Notes: a model not told the origin generated them from the letters alone. Shown: positions 43,607 through 54,063, numbered from the stretch's first letter. The stretch is 64,000 bases of DNA from Rhodanobacter panaciterrae (GCF_014651895.1 NZ_BMXT01000005.1:62001-126000); one strand, 5' to 3'. Made by a program: numbers and translations.

Positions 43607-44611
43607 TCAGCCGAACGAGAAGGTGTACGCGTGCAGCCCCGCTCCGGGGACGCGCAGTGTCAGTTGGTGATCGCGATAGTCGTGGCTGTCAAACAGGGTA
43701 TAGAGCTGGCTTGGCTGCACCGTCACCGATGGCTGTGGCTTGCCATCGACCAGGATCTCGAGCGTGACCGGTTGATCCGAACTGGCCACCATGTGCAGCT
43801 TGCCGGCTTTGAAGTGCAGGTGGATCTCGCCGTGGTCGCCGGTCAAACGGGCGTACTGGTCGGTGATTTCCCACTGACCCGACAAACCGAACTGGTTCAG
43901 GGCAAGGCGGCCGGGCATCGTGAAGCGCTGGATGCCGTTGCGTGGTGTATCCACGCCGGCCAGATTCTTCTGGTGCGCGCTGCCGAAGAACATTTCTGGC
44001 GAGCCGATCCGGTCCAATGCATTGTCGGACGAGGCGTCGTTCGCTAGCAGATTCATGCCCAGTAACAGGCGGACGGCATTTTCCATGCGCAGATAATTGC
44101 CTTCACCGAACTGATGACCAATCAGGTTGCCGTTCTGATCAATCAAATATTGAGCAGGCCAATACTGGTTGTGCCACGCATTCCAAGTATCCAGGTGGTT
44201 GTCCAGCGCCACCGGATAAGTCACGCCAAGACGCCTGACTGCGTGGTCGACATTGGCCGCGTTGCCTTCGAAATCGAACTCTGGCGAATGCACGCCCACC
44301 ACCACCAGTCCCTTATCCTTGTAAGTCTCGTACAAGTGTTCCGTTCGCGGCATCGCGCGCAGGCAGTTGATGCACGAGTAGGCCCAGAAATCGACAAGCA
44401 CTACTTTGCCGCGCAGCGTGGCCATGGTGAGCGGAGGCGAATTGATCCAGCGATCGATGCCGGCAAAGTCCGGTACTTGGGCAGCCGTGACGGGTATCAG
44501 AGCACGGGTGGAGAAACTTGAGGCGAGCGCGAAAAACAATGCCAGAAGCATACGAAGCCTGTGGCGGCTGGGGCGATAGGACCAGCTCATTGATCGTATT
44601 GAGAGAATCAT
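43607..44611 (-). CDS. TlpA/DipZ-like periplasmic thioredoxin-family protein
   Basis: This 334-residue protein has a signal or anchor sequence (LRMLLALFFALASSFSTRALI). A TlpA-like thioredoxin domain follows, with the redox site FWAYSCINCLRAMP (C-x-x-C), VVVGVHSPEFDFE and the cis-Pro region YWPAQYLIDQNGN. The last 150 residues form a beta-rich DipZ-type C-terminal domain (GEIHLHFKAGKLHMVASSDQPVTLEILVDGKP). The membrane CcdA-like part found in full DipZ is missing, so another membrane protein must supply electrons. Start 44611; the ATG at 44590 is an alternative. Confidence 0.85.
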   Translation of the reverse strand: MILSIRSMSWSYRPSRHRLRMLLALFFALASSFSTRALIPVTAAQVPDFAGIDRWINSPPLTMATLRGKVVLVDFWAYSCINCLRAMPRTEHLYETYKDKGLVVVGVHSPEFDFEGNAANVDHAVRRLGVTYPVALDNHLDTWNAWHNQYWPAQYLIDQNGNLIGHQFGEGNYLRMENAVRLLLGMNLLANDASSDNALDRIGSPEMFFGSAHQKNLAGVDTPRNGIQRFTMPGRLALNQFGLSGQWEITDQYARLTGDHGEIHLHFKAGKLHMVASSDQPVTLEILVDGKPQPSVTVQPSQLYTLFDSHDYRDHQLTLRVPGAGLHAYTFSFG

Positions 44612-44902
44612 GTCCGTTTCATGCCTGGTTTCGAGCTGCGCGAGTCGATGCATAGCGCCGAGCATGGCTCCGCAGACTGCGACCGGATTTCAGGTTGAGG
44701 TGGCGGTATTCTTGATCCCGCCCGATGCGGCTTAGGTTCCGGTACACCCAGCGACTAACGGAGCCACGACTCAAGTCTTCGACTTCCCTGTGTCTGAACT
44801 TGCGGCCATCCATGGCCGCGCATTGCTGTGCTTCGTTGCATCAATTGAAACGAGACTTCTCACTATGGTGTACGGGCCACATCGGTAGTGATTTGCCGGT
44901 CA

Positions 44903-47900
44903 TCAGAAGTCGTAGGTCACGCCGAATTGCACGTAACGTGGTGCTTCCGTACCCAGCGGCCGACCGTAACTGGCATTTGAATACACGGGTGTGGGATTAG
45001 TAGGGGTTCCGTTCGGGAAATACTGGTTGTACCTGGGGTAGTACTGAACCACCTTCTGTTCGTTCAGCACATTGTGGATCTGCAGCTGGACTGCAAACTT
45101 CTTGTCCGCCCACAACGGTCGATACTCAAAACTCAGATCCAGCTGATGGATCCACGGCGTGAAGCCGGTCGAACCACCTGGGGTCGGCACGCCACCGCAC
45201 CAGTGATAGAAGGTGCCGTAACCCAAGCCTGGGTTGGTCTGATCCGGACCGTAGTAACCAAGGCAGCTCTTGGGTGTACCCGATGCCACGGTGACGACGC
45301 CGCTTATCAGCCACTCCGACGCGACCTGGTATGTGCCGTAAGCCTTGATCACATGCCTGCGATCATTGGCCTGATCGCCGTTCGCGTACTGCATGAGCTG
45401 GCCGTAATCCCACTGCGTGGTGATCGAGCCGGAAGAACCGCCCTGACCAATGTTCGATTGCACCGGACCTTCCGTGCTGCCGTAGCTCTTGGAGAAGACG
45501 TAGTCGAGCTTGCCGGTCCATTTGTCTGCAAACTGATGCTCCAGGAAGCCTTCGAGCGAGTAGTAGTGACGGGTCGCCTTCGGGAAACCGAACTGCTGCG
45601 GCGTCACCGTGTAGTGGTAATAACCACCTGCCGGATTGACGACACTGAAGGTATTGGTTGAACCCGGATTGATCAGTACGCTGCCCTGGATGCCGTAAGT
45701 GGACGGATTGGCCTTGCAATCATCAAGCGCCGAAACACCCGGTGTCAGCGACGCTATGCCCGGATTCTGTGCGAGCAGTTGCACGCATTGCGTGGCTCCG
45801 TCGCCGACATCGTCGATGATGCGGCCCAGCTTGCGATACGTGGCCTGCACGCCATAGGTCCATGACGGGGCGAACTGCTGCTGCATGCCCAGCACAAACT
45901 CGTCCTGGTATTCAGCCTTGATATTGGTGGAATGCACCGTGTAAGGGTTGAGCGCCTGACCGTATTCGTTGTTCAGCGACACCGGGACACCGGGCCCCGT
46001 CGTCTGTCCGCGCGAATTGATCGGAGTCAGGCCTGTCGGATAGCCAGTTGCCGGATCGATACCCGAGTAGGTGTAGTACTCATTGGTAAAGGTCGATGCC
46101 GAGGCTTCACGCACCGCCACACCGGTCGGCAGCGCCAAGTAGTAACGACCAACATTGCCGAACACCTTCATGCTGGAGTCGCCGAACACGTCCCAGCTGA
46201 AACCAAGGCGTGGCGCCCATTGCCCATGCGTCTCGCGGATGTAGGGAACCGCGTCAGAATTGAGGTTGGTGAACTGATCGTTGCGGATGCCGAGATTCAA
46301 GAGCAGGTTGGGGGTGACCTGCCAGTTATCCTGCACATACTGCGCGCGCTGTTTAACCGACACCGTTGCGGCCGTAAAGAACTGCTGCTTGCTGACTGTG
46401 TAGCCACCCGCGCCGTTTGCATAGGCTCCAGGCGCATCGACCCACGGAGCCGCACCCGGGTCTTGACCAACCAGGTAGGTCGACGGACTGCCCTGCGCAT
46501 ATACCCACGAGTAGCCCGGGCCCGTGGTGATGCTGCCATCGCCACTGTCAAATGTATTCTGGTTGTCGATACCGAACTGGATATCGTGCGAACCGATCTT
46601 CCAGTCCAGATCGACACGCAAATTGTTGTTGCCACCTGTGTGATTCGTGTTGGGGATGATGCTGTTCTGATTTGAGTTCTGGATGCCGTTCGGATTGCCG
46701 CCGGTGAGTGCGGGGTTTTCCTGGTTCGGCTGAACAATGCCGGCCAACTGCGAACCCGTATCCGCACCCGGCTGCACTGTGTAATAAGTGCCCTTCATCT
46801 TGCCGTACATCGCATTCAGGGTCAGATTGTCAGTGATGTACGAGGTGTATTTGGCGATCCAGATACCAAACGAATTCTTGCCCTGCGGCTCGTAGCTGTT
46901 GAAGGCTCCGGTCTTGTGCGCCACGTTGTCGTAGTCGTAGTAATCGCCTTCGAAATGCTGAGCGTTGCGAATGCCGGTGACGGACACGGTGTTGCTGTCG
47001 TTGATGTTCCAGTCCACCTTGCCGTAGAACTTGGGCAGGCTGAACTTGTTTTTCGCGATCAAGGCCGAGCCAACAGGCTGGTTGTCGTCCGTCTGCTGTT
47101 TATCGACTTCGGCAGACAGGAAGAAGAACAGCTTGTCCTTGATCAGCGGGCCGCTGACATAAGCGTCATACACGGTCTCCCAATTCGAATTGGGCTGTCG
47201 GTACGTGTACATCTTCCCCACATTGCCGGTCGCGCTCGAATGGGGATTGTTGTAGTGCCAGTTGACGTAGTTGCCTTCGGCGAAAGCAGGGCGCCACAAG
47301 GCCTGAGCGCCGAAATGCCACTCGTTGGTGCCGCTCTTGCCGATCTGGCTGATAACGCCGCCAGCGGAGCGACCGTAAGCAGCTCCATAACCGCTGGTCA
47401 GCGTCTCCTGCTGTTCGATCGAACCGTACGGCAACGTAATGCCGCCCTGGTTATAGAGCGGATCGGAGCTGTTGTAGCCGTTGATGTAATACGCGTTCTC
47501 CTGCACCGACGAGCCGCCAAAGGAGACCATCGGTGCGCCAGTCGGACCGCCGCCGCTGGTCATGGCCATATTCAGTGCCACAGCGCCCGCCACCGAACCC
47601 GGAGCCAGCAAGGCGATGGCTTCGCCCGAACGCGCAAGCGGCAGATGCGACAGCTGTTCGGAGGTGATGACTTGACTCTGGCGGGTTGAAGAGACGTCGA
47701 TCGCGAGAAGCGAATTGGCCGTGACGGTTACCGCAGTCAGGTTCTGCGCATCCTTGTTGGCGGCTGCCACAGTGAAGTTGACTGCTGCTCCACTCGACGC
47801 ATTGGGAGAGACATTCGCCTGCGACTGGATGGTCTGACCGTTCTGCACCAGGTTAACGGTGTAAGCACCAATCGGCACCGTGATCGAATAGTGGCCGGTG

Positions 47901-48130
47901 CTATCCACCGGCACCGAACGATTGAATCCGGCGCCGCCGATGATTTGGACAGATTCGCCGCTGGCTACTGGCGCGGTACCAAAAATACTGCCGGTTGTGG
48001 CTTGTGCGAATGCAGATGAGGTTGCCATGGTGCCGCACAGGCCAAGAGCAATCGCAACAGTCAATCTCGAGACGGATGGTATTGGGCGGCCATTGCAGTA
48101 ATTCGCTTGACTATATTTTCTGCTTTTCAT
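44903..48130 (-). CDS. Oar-like TonB-dependent receptor with carboxypeptidase regulatory-like domain
   Basis: A 1075-residue outer-membrane receptor. After a long signal peptide (SRLTVAIALGLCGTMATSSAFA) comes a carboxypeptidase-regulatory-like domain (about 30-125; SIFGTAPVASGESVQIIGGAGFNRSV...GHYSITVPIGAYTV). A plug (SSTRQSQVITSEQLSHLPLARSGEAIALLAPG) and a beta-barrel with many Tyr/Asn/Gly strands follow, ending in YVQFGVTYDF with a terminal Phe. Oar-type receptors import large or poorly known substrates. The ATG at 48130 follows GGGGAG by five bases; ATGs at 48142 and 48148 are less likely. Confidence 0.93.
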   Translation of the reverse strand: MKSRKYSQANYCNGRPIPSVSRLTVAIALGLCGTMATSSAFAQATTGSIFGTAPVASGESVQIIGGAGFNRSVPVDSTGHYSITVPIGAYTVNLVQNGQTIQSQANVSPNASSGAAVNFTVAAANKDAQNLTAVTVTANSLLAIDVSSTRQSQVITSEQLSHLPLARSGEAIALLAPGSVAGAVALNMAMTSGGGPTGAPMVSFGGSSVQENAYYINGYNSSDPLYNQGGITLPYGSIEQQETLTSGYGAAYGRSAGGVISQIGKSGTNEWHFGAQALWRPAFAEGNYVNWHYNNPHSSATGNVGKMYTYRQPNSNWETVYDAYVSGPLIKDKLFFFLSAEVDKQQTDDNQPVGSALIAKNKFSLPKFYGKVDWNINDSNTVSVTGIRNAQHFEGDYYDYDNVAHKTGAFNSYEPQGKNSFGIWIAKYTSYITDNLTLNAMYGKMKGTYYTVQPGADTGSQLAGIVQPNQENPALTGGNPNGIQNSNQNSIIPNTNHTGGNNNLRVDLDWKIGSHDIQFGIDNQNTFDSGDGSITTGPGYSWVYAQGSPSTYLVGQDPGAAPWVDAPGAYANGAGGYTVSKQQFFTAATVSVKQRAQYVQDNWQVTPNLLLNLGIRNDQFTNLNSDAVPYIRETHGQWAPRLGFSWDVFGDSSMKVFGNVGRYYLALPTGVAVREASASTFTNEYYTYSGIDPATGYPTGLTPINSRGQTTGPGVPVSLNNEYGQALNPYTVHSTNIKAEYQDEFVLGMQQQFAPSWTYGVQATYRKLGRIIDDVGDGATQCVQLLAQNPGIASLTPGVSALDDCKANPSTYGIQGSVLINPGSTNTFSVVNPAGGYYHYTVTPQQFGFPKATRHYYSLEGFLEHQFADKWTGKLDYVFSKSYGSTEGPVQSNIGQGGSSGSITTQWDYGQLMQYANGDQANDRRHVIKAYGTYQVASEWLISGVVTVASGTPKSCLGYYGPDQTNPGLGYGTFYHWCGGVPTPGGSTGFTPWIHQLDLSFEYRPLWADKKFAVQLQIHNVLNEQKVVQYYPRYNQYFPNGTPTNPTPVYSNASYGRPLGTEAPRYVQFGVTYDF

Positions 48131-48283
48131 GTAACTCCCCATTTTCATCGGTGAAACGCGAGTTGGACGCGAACCCTGAATGACTGTCTGGTTCGTCCGA
48201 GGTGTGGTGCTTCAGAATCTTCTTGATCGGCTTTCGCTCGGTGCCGAGCCGGTCCTTTTGTCTGCGGAGCAGGACGGTTCCAG

Positions 48284-49036
48284 TCAGGCGACCAGTGCAC
48301 TACTGCGCCGCATCTGGCCACTCAACATGCTGTGGAAGGCGATCAGGCGATCGATGTAGCCCGGCTCGTCGGCGCTGCGAAGGATGTCGTAGAGCTCTGC
48401 CAAAACATCAGCACGCTGCATGGGGTTCAACGAACCGCCGAGCAGTCCGACGTAGGACTGCAGCAGGCGCAATGCAGCAGCAAGTACGCGTGAATCGACG
48501 GCCAGCCGGACCGATCGTGCGGAGTTGTTTTCTTGATGACTGGCTGCGGGCATCGCAAGAGACACCGGCTGTTCGCTCGAAGGTAGCGAGGCGGGCTCGT
48601 TGACGGCGGCATCAGGTCGCATCGGACCTTCGCCGGTGATCAGCCAGATCAGCGAAATATTCAAGGTTTTTGCCATGACGATGCATCGTTCACGCGAAAT
48701 ATCGCTCTGGCCATCGCGCCAGCTGCGAATGGCTCCTTCGGAGAATCCGCAGCGCCGCGCAATAGCCGCCATGCTTCCTTCGCTGAGGATCAGCAGCCGC
48801 ATACGCGCTGCGAGGCCGTTGCTGCTCGCTGCCGGCATTGAAAGCGCGGTAAGCGAAGGCGGTTCGCCATGGGCGCAAGTTTCCGTTGAATGCGTAGAGC
48901 TGACGTCCAGAAATGGTATGCGGGTGATGAAACCATCGTTCATGTATGTCTGCGCACTGCTATTTCTTCTTGCGGTTGAGCCAGCCACGCGGGACTCAGA
49001 GCCGGTTGGATCGGTGTGTGAAGCGGACATCGGCAT
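48284..49036 (-). CDS. Helix-turn-helix regulator (CI/Cro-like) next to the Oar-type receptor
   Basis: A protein of about 250 residues with a helix-turn-helix of phage-repressor type: RMRLLILSEGSMAAIARRCGFSEGAIRSWRDGQSDISRERCIVMAKTLNISLIWLITGEGPMRPD. An unstructured Ser/Pro linker and a helical C-terminal domain follow (RVLAAALRLLQSYVGLLGG...LAELYDILRSADEPGYIDRLIAFH). There is no peptidase Ser-Lys motif of the LexA type. The start at 49036 has GGAG eight bases upstream; 48943 (MNDGFITR) is an alternative. It lies 153 bases upstream of the receptor gene and may control it. Confidence 0.75.
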   Translation of the reverse strand: MPMSASHTDPTGSESRVAGSTARRNSSAQTYMNDGFITRIPFLDVSSTHSTETCAHGEPPSLTALSMPAASSNGLAARMRLLILSEGSMAAIARRCGFSEGAIRSWRDGQSDISRERCIVMAKTLNISLIWLITGEGPMRPDAAVNEPASLPSSEQPVSLAMPAASHQENNSARSVRLAVDSRVLAAALRLLQSYVGLLGGSLNPMQRADVLAELYDILRSADEPGYIDRLIAFHSMLSGQMRRSSALVA

Positions 49037-49554
49037 CGTCGTAACTCCATGCAGTGGGAAAAGCCATCCATGGCCGAGGGCGATCAGCACGCGCGGTACC
49101 AGCGCGTGGGGAACTGATCGCTGGCATGTCAATCTTTCGTTACAAGAAAGTGCTTGATTCGTAGCGTAGGCATCCTGGTCGAAGCGATACATAGCCAATT
49201 CGAGCGAACTTTCAGATACCAATTCGTCAATCTGCGTCGCGCTCGTTGGAGAAGCTTGAGGTGTTGTGCGCGTTCGCGGCGGCACAGGGTCCTTTCATCG
49301 CGCACGGCGAATGAATTCAGTTGACGCCACTGGCAAATTGGAGGCACGAAATTCAGCGGCGAAGAATGCTCTGCGCCAAAATGCGGCGTAACGAAATAGC
49401 GCGCCGATATACCGAGGCTTGCGGCTCGGTAAAGAAGTTGACCGTGTGGATTGCATTGATCGCGGGAAACCCACGCCATCAACCATGACGATGAACCGAT
49501 ATCCGGAACGGTAGTCCCGTTCCGGATATCGTCGTTACAAAAACAAGGCGAGTC
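49037..49554. other. 518-base stretch without a supported gene
   Basis: Several short open frames cross this region on both strands, but none has a ribosome site or protein-like composition that I would defend. It is less GC-rich than its surroundings. It contains the upstream region of the helix-turn-helix gene and the hairpin at 49498-49530. Confidence 0.5.
49498..49530. terminator. Strong hairpin downstream of the prolyl oligopeptidase gene
   Basis: GATATCCGGAACGG, a five-base loop and CCGTTCCGGATATC form a perfect 14-bp stem, 24 bases after the stop of the peptidase gene. There is no clear T run, so termination may be weak. Confidence 0.6.
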
Positions 49555-51693
49555 TTATTTCAGCTGATCCCACAGGAAGTCATAGGCCAGCGCGTGCATG
49601 TGCGCGGATTGCTTGTTGTCCGCGCCGGCGCCGTGGCCACCTTCGAGGTTCTCGTAGAACCACACGTTCGAGATGCCCATCGCCTGCATCTTCGCGGCCA
49701 TCTTGCGTGCCTGCACCGGGCCGACGCGGTCGTCGCTGGTGGTGGTGTAGAACAGCACCGGCGGGTAATGCGTGTCCTTGTGCAGGTTCTGGTACGGCGA
49801 GAACGTCTTGATGAAGTTCCAGTCCGCCGTATCCGGGTTGCCGTATTCGGCCATCCACGACGCGCCGGCCGACAGGTGGGTGTAGCGCTTCATGTCGAGC
49901 AGCGGCACTTCGCAGGCGATCGCGCCGAACAGCTGGGGATACATCGTCAGCATGTTGCCCATCAGCAGGCCGCCGTTGCTGCCGCCTTCGGCGCCGAGAT
50001 GTTTCGCCGATGTCACGCCGCGCTTGACCAGGTCCTCGGCAACGGCCGCGAAATCCTCGTAGGCATGCGGACGATTCGCCTTCAGCGCGGCCTGGTGCCA
50101 TTGCGGACCGTATTCGCCGCCGCCGCGGATGTTCGCGATCACGTAGACGCCGCCACGTTCCAGCCAGGCGCGGCCGATGCTGCCGCTGTAGTGCGGCTGC
50201 AGCGAGACTTCGAAACCGCCGTAGCCATACAGCAGGGTGCGGTTGGAGCCATCCACCTTCATGTCCTTCGGCGCGATCTCGAAATACGGCACGCGGGTGC
50301 CGTCTTTCGAGTTGACGAAGTGCTGGCTGACGGTGAATTTCGCGGCGTCAAAGAACGCGGGCTCCTTCTTGATCGTCTCCGCCGGCACGTTGCCAAGCAC
50401 GCCACGCTCGAGCGTGGCCGGGGCGAGGAAGCCGGTGACGTCGAGCCAGTATTCATCGCTGTGATCGGGATCGGTGTCGATCACGCTGATCGTGCTCATC
50501 GCCGGTGCACCTGGCATGGCCTCGCGTTTCCAGTCGCCGGTCGGCGTGGCCATCAGCGGCTGGGTCAGCACTTCCAGCCGGCTCTTGACGTCGTCCATCA
50601 GGTTGAGGATCAGGTGATGACGGGTCCACGCGTACGAGTCCAGCGAGGTATGCGCGTCCGGCTGGAACAGCACGGTGAAATGGGCGTTGCCGGCCATGAA
50701 GCTGTCGAACTGTGTTGCCAGCAGCGCGCCGGATGGATAGGTGGTGCCATCGACCGTCCATGGCGAACGGATTCGCACCAGCAGCCATTCGCGATGGGCG
50801 TCGGCGTCTGCATCGGTCGGCACGTCGAGCCGGGTCAGCTTGTCGCCGCTGCGCTGATACAGCTCGCTGTGGAAGAAATCCTTGGCGACGGAAACGAAGT
50901 CGCGTTCATAACCCGGCGTGCGGTCGTGATACGCGCTGATCGCGAGGTCGGTCGGTTTGCCCTCGTACACGGTGGTGGCGTTGGACAGCGGCGTGCCGCG
51001 CTTCCATTGCTTGACGATGCGCGGGTAGCTCGATTCGGTCATCGAGCCGGGACCGAAGTTGGTGCCGACGTAGAGGGTGTTCTCGTCGATCCAGCCGACC
51101 TGGGTCTTTGCCACTGGCAGCTCGAAGCCACCCTTCACGAAGGCCTTGTGCGGAATGCTGAATTCACGCACCGCGATCGCATCGCCGCCATCCGGCGACA
51201 ACGAAATCAGGCAGCGTTCGAACGCCGGCTTCAGGCACTGCACGCCCTTGAACACCCAGCGCTTGTTCTCGGCCTTGTTCAGCGCGTCGATGTCCAGCAG
51301 CACCTCCCACTTCGGCTCGGCCTTGCGGTACTCGGCCAGGGTGGTGCGCCGCCACACACCGCGCGGATGCGCCTGGTCGCGCCAGAAGTTGTACAGTTCG
51401 TCGCCCATCCGGTTGACGTAGGGAATGCGCGCATCCGAATCGAGCACTTCGAGGATGCTGTCACGGGTCTTGACGAACTCGGCGTTGTTGACGAACTGTT
51501 TCGTCGTCACCGCGTTCTGCTGCTTCACCCAGTCCATCGAGCGGCTGCCGCGGATGTCCTCCAGCCACAGGAACGGATCGTCGGTCGACTGGGCATCCAC
51601 AGGCGTGGCGGTGGGTTTGTTGTCGCGGGCGTTGACGTTATTCATGCCCGTCAGTGTGACGCCGAGTGCCAGCATCAGCCAGACCGATTTCAT
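49555..51693 (-). CDS. Prolyl oligopeptidase-family serine peptidase (S9A), exported
   Basis: A 712-residue peptidase that cleaves short peptides after proline. It has a signal peptide (MKSVWLMLALGVTLTGMNNVNA), the family start DPFLWLEDIRGSRSMDWVKQQNA, a beta-propeller region and a C-terminal alpha/beta-hydrolase domain. The catalytic triad is visible: Ser in EGGSNGGLLMGN, Asp in TTSDDRVGPVQARK and His in EGGHGAGADN. YGYGGFEVSLQPHYS and ANIRGGGEYGPQWH are also conserved. The ATG at 51693 follows AGGGG and begins the signal peptide. Confidence 0.95.
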   Translation of the reverse strand: MKSVWLMLALGVTLTGMNNVNARDNKPTATPVDAQSTDDPFLWLEDIRGSRSMDWVKQQNAVTTKQFVNNAEFVKTRDSILEVLDSDARIPYVNRMGDELYNFWRDQAHPRGVWRRTTLAEYRKAEPKWEVLLDIDALNKAENKRWVFKGVQCLKPAFERCLISLSPDGGDAIAVREFSIPHKAFVKGGFELPVAKTQVGWIDENTLYVGTNFGPGSMTESSYPRIVKQWKRGTPLSNATTVYEGKPTDLAISAYHDRTPGYERDFVSVAKDFFHSELYQRSGDKLTRLDVPTDADADAHREWLLVRIRSPWTVDGTTYPSGALLATQFDSFMAGNAHFTVLFQPDAHTSLDSYAWTRHHLILNLMDDVKSRLEVLTQPLMATPTGDWKREAMPGAPAMSTISVIDTDPDHSDEYWLDVTGFLAPATLERGVLGNVPAETIKKEPAFFDAAKFTVSQHFVNSKDGTRVPYFEIAPKDMKVDGSNRTLLYGYGGFEVSLQPHYSGSIGRAWLERGGVYVIANIRGGGEYGPQWHQAALKANRPHAYEDFAAVAEDLVKRGVTSAKHLGAEGGSNGGLLMGNMLTMYPQLFGAIACEVPLLDMKRYTHLSAGASWMAEYGNPDTADWNFIKTFSPYQNLHKDTHYPPVLFYTTTSDDRVGPVQARKMAAKMQAMGISNVWFYENLEGGHGAGADNKQSAHMHALAYDFLWDQLK

Positions 51694-51816
51694 CGTGTGC
51701 CCCTCGTATGCGAATGGATTGGTCGGCATGGATCGCCGTCGATCGAGCGTACCTGCGCGATGATACGGCCGCCCGTGACTAAAGTCAGGAACGCAGCGAT
51801 TCGCGTTGACATAAAC

Positions 51817-51845
51817 AAAAATCCCGCCTCGAAGGCGGGATTTTT
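51817..51845 (-). terminator. Terminator downstream of hppA
   Basis: AAAAATCCCGCC, a TCGAA loop and GGCGGGATTTTT form a perfect stem with T runs in both directions. It lies 20 bases beyond the relic second hppA 3' end, as if that relic once was the true end of the gene. Confidence 0.9.
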
Positions 51846-51865
51846 GCCGGAGTGGAACGGGTGGC

Positions 51866-51916
51866 TTACAGCAACGGAATCAGCAGCAGCGTCATGATGT
51901 TGATGATCTTGATCCG
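51866..51916 (-). pseudogene. Relic second copy of the hppA 3' end
   Basis: These 17 codons read [20 protein letters not shown] on the reverse strand. The real hppA ends [20 protein letters not shown] at 51997, 131 bases away. The two stretches differ at about seven bases, several of them silent, so the relic looks like a once-translated sequence and not a recent slip. Upstream of the match the sequence is unrelated and leads into the GC-rich hairpin repeat. Confidence 0.75.
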
Positions 51917-51941
51917 CGCCTGCGGCGCCCCTCACCCCGTC

Positions 51942-51968
51942 CCCCTCTCCCGCTTTGCGGGAGAGGGG
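51942..51968. repeat. GC-rich hairpin (REP-like) between the two hppA ends
   Basis: CCCCTCTCCCGC, TTT and GCGGGAGAGGGG form a perfect 12-bp palindrome, preceded by a pyrimidine-rich CCCTCACCCCGTCC stretch. Short palindromes of this kind often occur many times per genome in this group, but only one copy is in the window. Confidence 0.55.
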
Positions 51969-51996
51969 CGAAGGTGCCGAGCGGGAATCGCTTCGG

Positions 51997-54063
51997 CTAC
52001 AGCAGCGGGATCAACAGCAGCGCCACGATGTTGATGATCTTGATCAGCGGGTTCACCGCGGGACCCGCGGTGTCCTTGTACGGATCGCCAACGGTATCGC
52101 CAGTCACCGCGGCCTTGTGCGCCTCGGAACCCTTGCCGCCGTGATGGCCGTCCTCGATGTACTTCTTCGCGTTGTCCCATGCGCCACCGCCGGTGGTCAT
52201 CGAAATCGCCACGAACAGGCCGGTGACGATGGTGCCGATCAGCACGCCGCCGAGTGCCTGCGCGCCTGCCTGGGATGAACCGGCCAGCCACTTGAAGCCG
52301 AACGCGACCACCACCGGCACCAGCACCGGCAGCAGCGACGGCACGATCATCTCCTTGATGGCGGACTTGGTCAGCATGTCCACCGCCTTGTCGTACTGCG
52401 GCTTGCCGGTGCCTTCCATGATGCCGGGAATGTCGCGGAATTGGCGGCGCACTTCCTCCACCACCGCGCCGGCTGCACGACCCACGGCTTCCATCGCCAT
52501 CGCGCCGAACAGGTACGGGATCAAGCCACCTATGAGGAGACCGATGATCACGTAGTGGTTCGACAAATCGAACATCGTGTCGACGCCGAAGTGTGTCTTG
52601 AGGTTGTGTGTGTAATCGGCGAACAGCACCAGTGCGGCCAGTGCGGCCGAGCCGATTGCGTAACCCTTGGTCACCGCCTTGGTAGTGTTGCCGACCGCGT
52701 CGAGCGGATCGGTAACGCCGCGCACTTCCGGCGGCAGGTCGGCCATCTCGGCGATGCCGCCGGCGTTGTCGGTGATCGGGCCGTAAGCGTCCAGCGCCAC
52801 GATCATGCCGGCCATCGACAGCATCGAAGTCGCGGCGATCGCGATGCCGTACAGGCCACCCAGTGCAAAGGCGCTCCAGATTGCGGCGCAGATCACGATC
52901 ACCGGCAGTGCGGTGGACTTCATCGAGATGCCGAGACCCGCGATGATGTTGGTGCCGTGGCCGGTGGTCGATGCGGCAGCGATGTGCTGCACCGGGCTGT
53001 ACTGCGTGCCGGTGTAAAACTCGGTGATCCACACGATCAGACCGGTCAGCACCAGGCCGATCAGCGAGCAATGGAACAGTGCGTGGTTGGAAATCACCAG
53101 GCCGTCGCCGGTGGTGAGGCCATCCGGCAACAGGTTGCCGGTGACGAACCAGAACGCGACGGCCGAGAGCACCGCCGATACGATCACGCCCTTGTACAGC
53201 GCACCCATGATCGAGCCGCCGGTTTTCACCTTGACGAAGAAGGTCGCGATGATCGAGGCGATGATGGACACCGCGCCGATGACCAGCGGGTACAGCACGG
53301 CATTGAGGTTGTTGGCGAAGGTAAGGCCGGCCAGCAGCATCGTGGCAATCACGGTCACGGCATAAGTCTCGAACAGGTCGGCCGCCATGCCGGCGCAATC
53401 GCCGACGTTGTCGCCGACGTTGTCGGCGATCACCGCCGGATTGCGCGGATCATCCTCGGGAATGCCGGCCTCGACCTTGCCGACCAGATCGGCACCGACA
53501 TCGGCGCCCTTGGTGAAGATGCCGCCGCCAAGACGCGCGAAGATCGAGATCAGCGAGCTGCCGAAGGCCAGTCCGACCAGCGCATGCAGGGCAGGCTCGC
53601 CGCTGATGCCCATGTGGTTGAGCACCAGCCAGTAACCGGTGACGCCAAGTAGCGCCAGGCCGACCACCAGCATGCCGGTGATCGCACCGCCACGAAATGC
53701 CACGTCCATCGCGGCGCTGAGGCCGCGTCGAGCAGCTTCGGCCGTACGTACGTTGGCGCGCACGGACACGTTCATGCCAACGTAACCGGCCGCACCGGAA
53801 AGCACGGCACCGACCAGGAAGCCGATCGCCGTCTGCCAGTTGAGAAAGAAGCCGATCAGCAGCATCAGCACCACGCCGACCATGCCGATGGTGGCGTACT
53901 GGCGGTTGAGGTAGGCGCGCGCACCTTCCTGGATGGCTGCTGCAATCTCCTGCATCCGATCGTTGCCCGGCGATTGCGCCAGGATCCAGCGCGCGGAAAT
54001 CGCGCCATACAAAATCGCCACTACCGCACACGCCAGAACGATCCAGCCATACTGCTGCAGCAT
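51997..54063 (-). CDS. hppA: Proton-pumping membrane pyrophosphatase (K+-independent type)
   Basis: HppA couples PPi hydrolysis to proton export across the inner membrane. The 688-residue protein has about 16 transmembrane helices. Visible motifs are the substrate site [54 protein letters not shown], the membrane motif [16 protein letters not shown], and [20 protein letters not shown] near the C-terminus. The segment [10 protein letters not shown] has Lys at the position that marks K+-independent enzymes. The ATG at 54063 follows GGAGG. Its 3' end is duplicated in degenerate form downstream. Confidence 0.97.
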   Translation of the reverse strand: MLQQYGWIVLACAVVAILYGAISARWILAQSPGNDRMQEIAAAIQEGARAYLNRQYATIGMVGVVLMLLIGFFLNWQTAIGFLVGAVLSGAAGYVGMNVSVRANVRTAEAARRGLSAAMDVAFRGGAITGMLVVGLALLGVTGYWLVLNHMGISGEPALHALVGLAFGSSLISIFARLGGGIFTKGADVGADLVGKVEAGIPEDDPRNPAVIADNVGDNVGDCAGMAADLFETYAVTVIATMLLAGLTFANNLNAVLYPLVIGAVSIIASIIATFFVKVKTGGSIMGALYKGVIVSAVLSAVAFWFVTGNLLPDGLTTGDGLVISNHALFHCSLIGLVLTGLIVWITEFYTGTQYSPVQHIAAASTTGHGTNIIAGLGISMKSTALPVIVICAAIWSAFALGGLYGIAIAATSMLSMAGMIVALDAYGPITDNAGGIAEMADLPPEVRGVTDPLDAVGNTTKAVTKGYAIGSAALAALVLFADYTHNLKTHFGVDTMFDLSNHYVIIGLLIGGLIPYLFGAMAMEAVGRAAGAVVEEVRRQFRDIPGIMEGTGKPQYDKAVDMLTKSAIKEMIVPSLLPVLVPVVVAFGFKWLAGSSQAGAQALGGVLIGTIVTGLFVAISMTTGGGAWDNAKKYIEDGHHGGKGSEAHKAAVTGDTVGDPYKDTAGPAVNPLIKIINIVALLLIPLL

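Noticed and set aside
44619..44813. 64-residue open frame between the thioredoxin-like gene and the TonB receptor
   Set aside because: Basic composition but no ribosome site or recognised family; too little to call a gene.
49129..49482. 117-residue reverse-strand open frame upstream of the helix-turn-helix gene
   Set aside because: It has no clear ribosome site and its composition is not protein-like; left as part of the gene-free stretch.
49594..51897. 767-residue open frame antisense to the prolyl oligopeptidase
   Set aside because: A long GC-rich shadow; the peptidase on the other strand has a complete catalytic triad and signal peptide.
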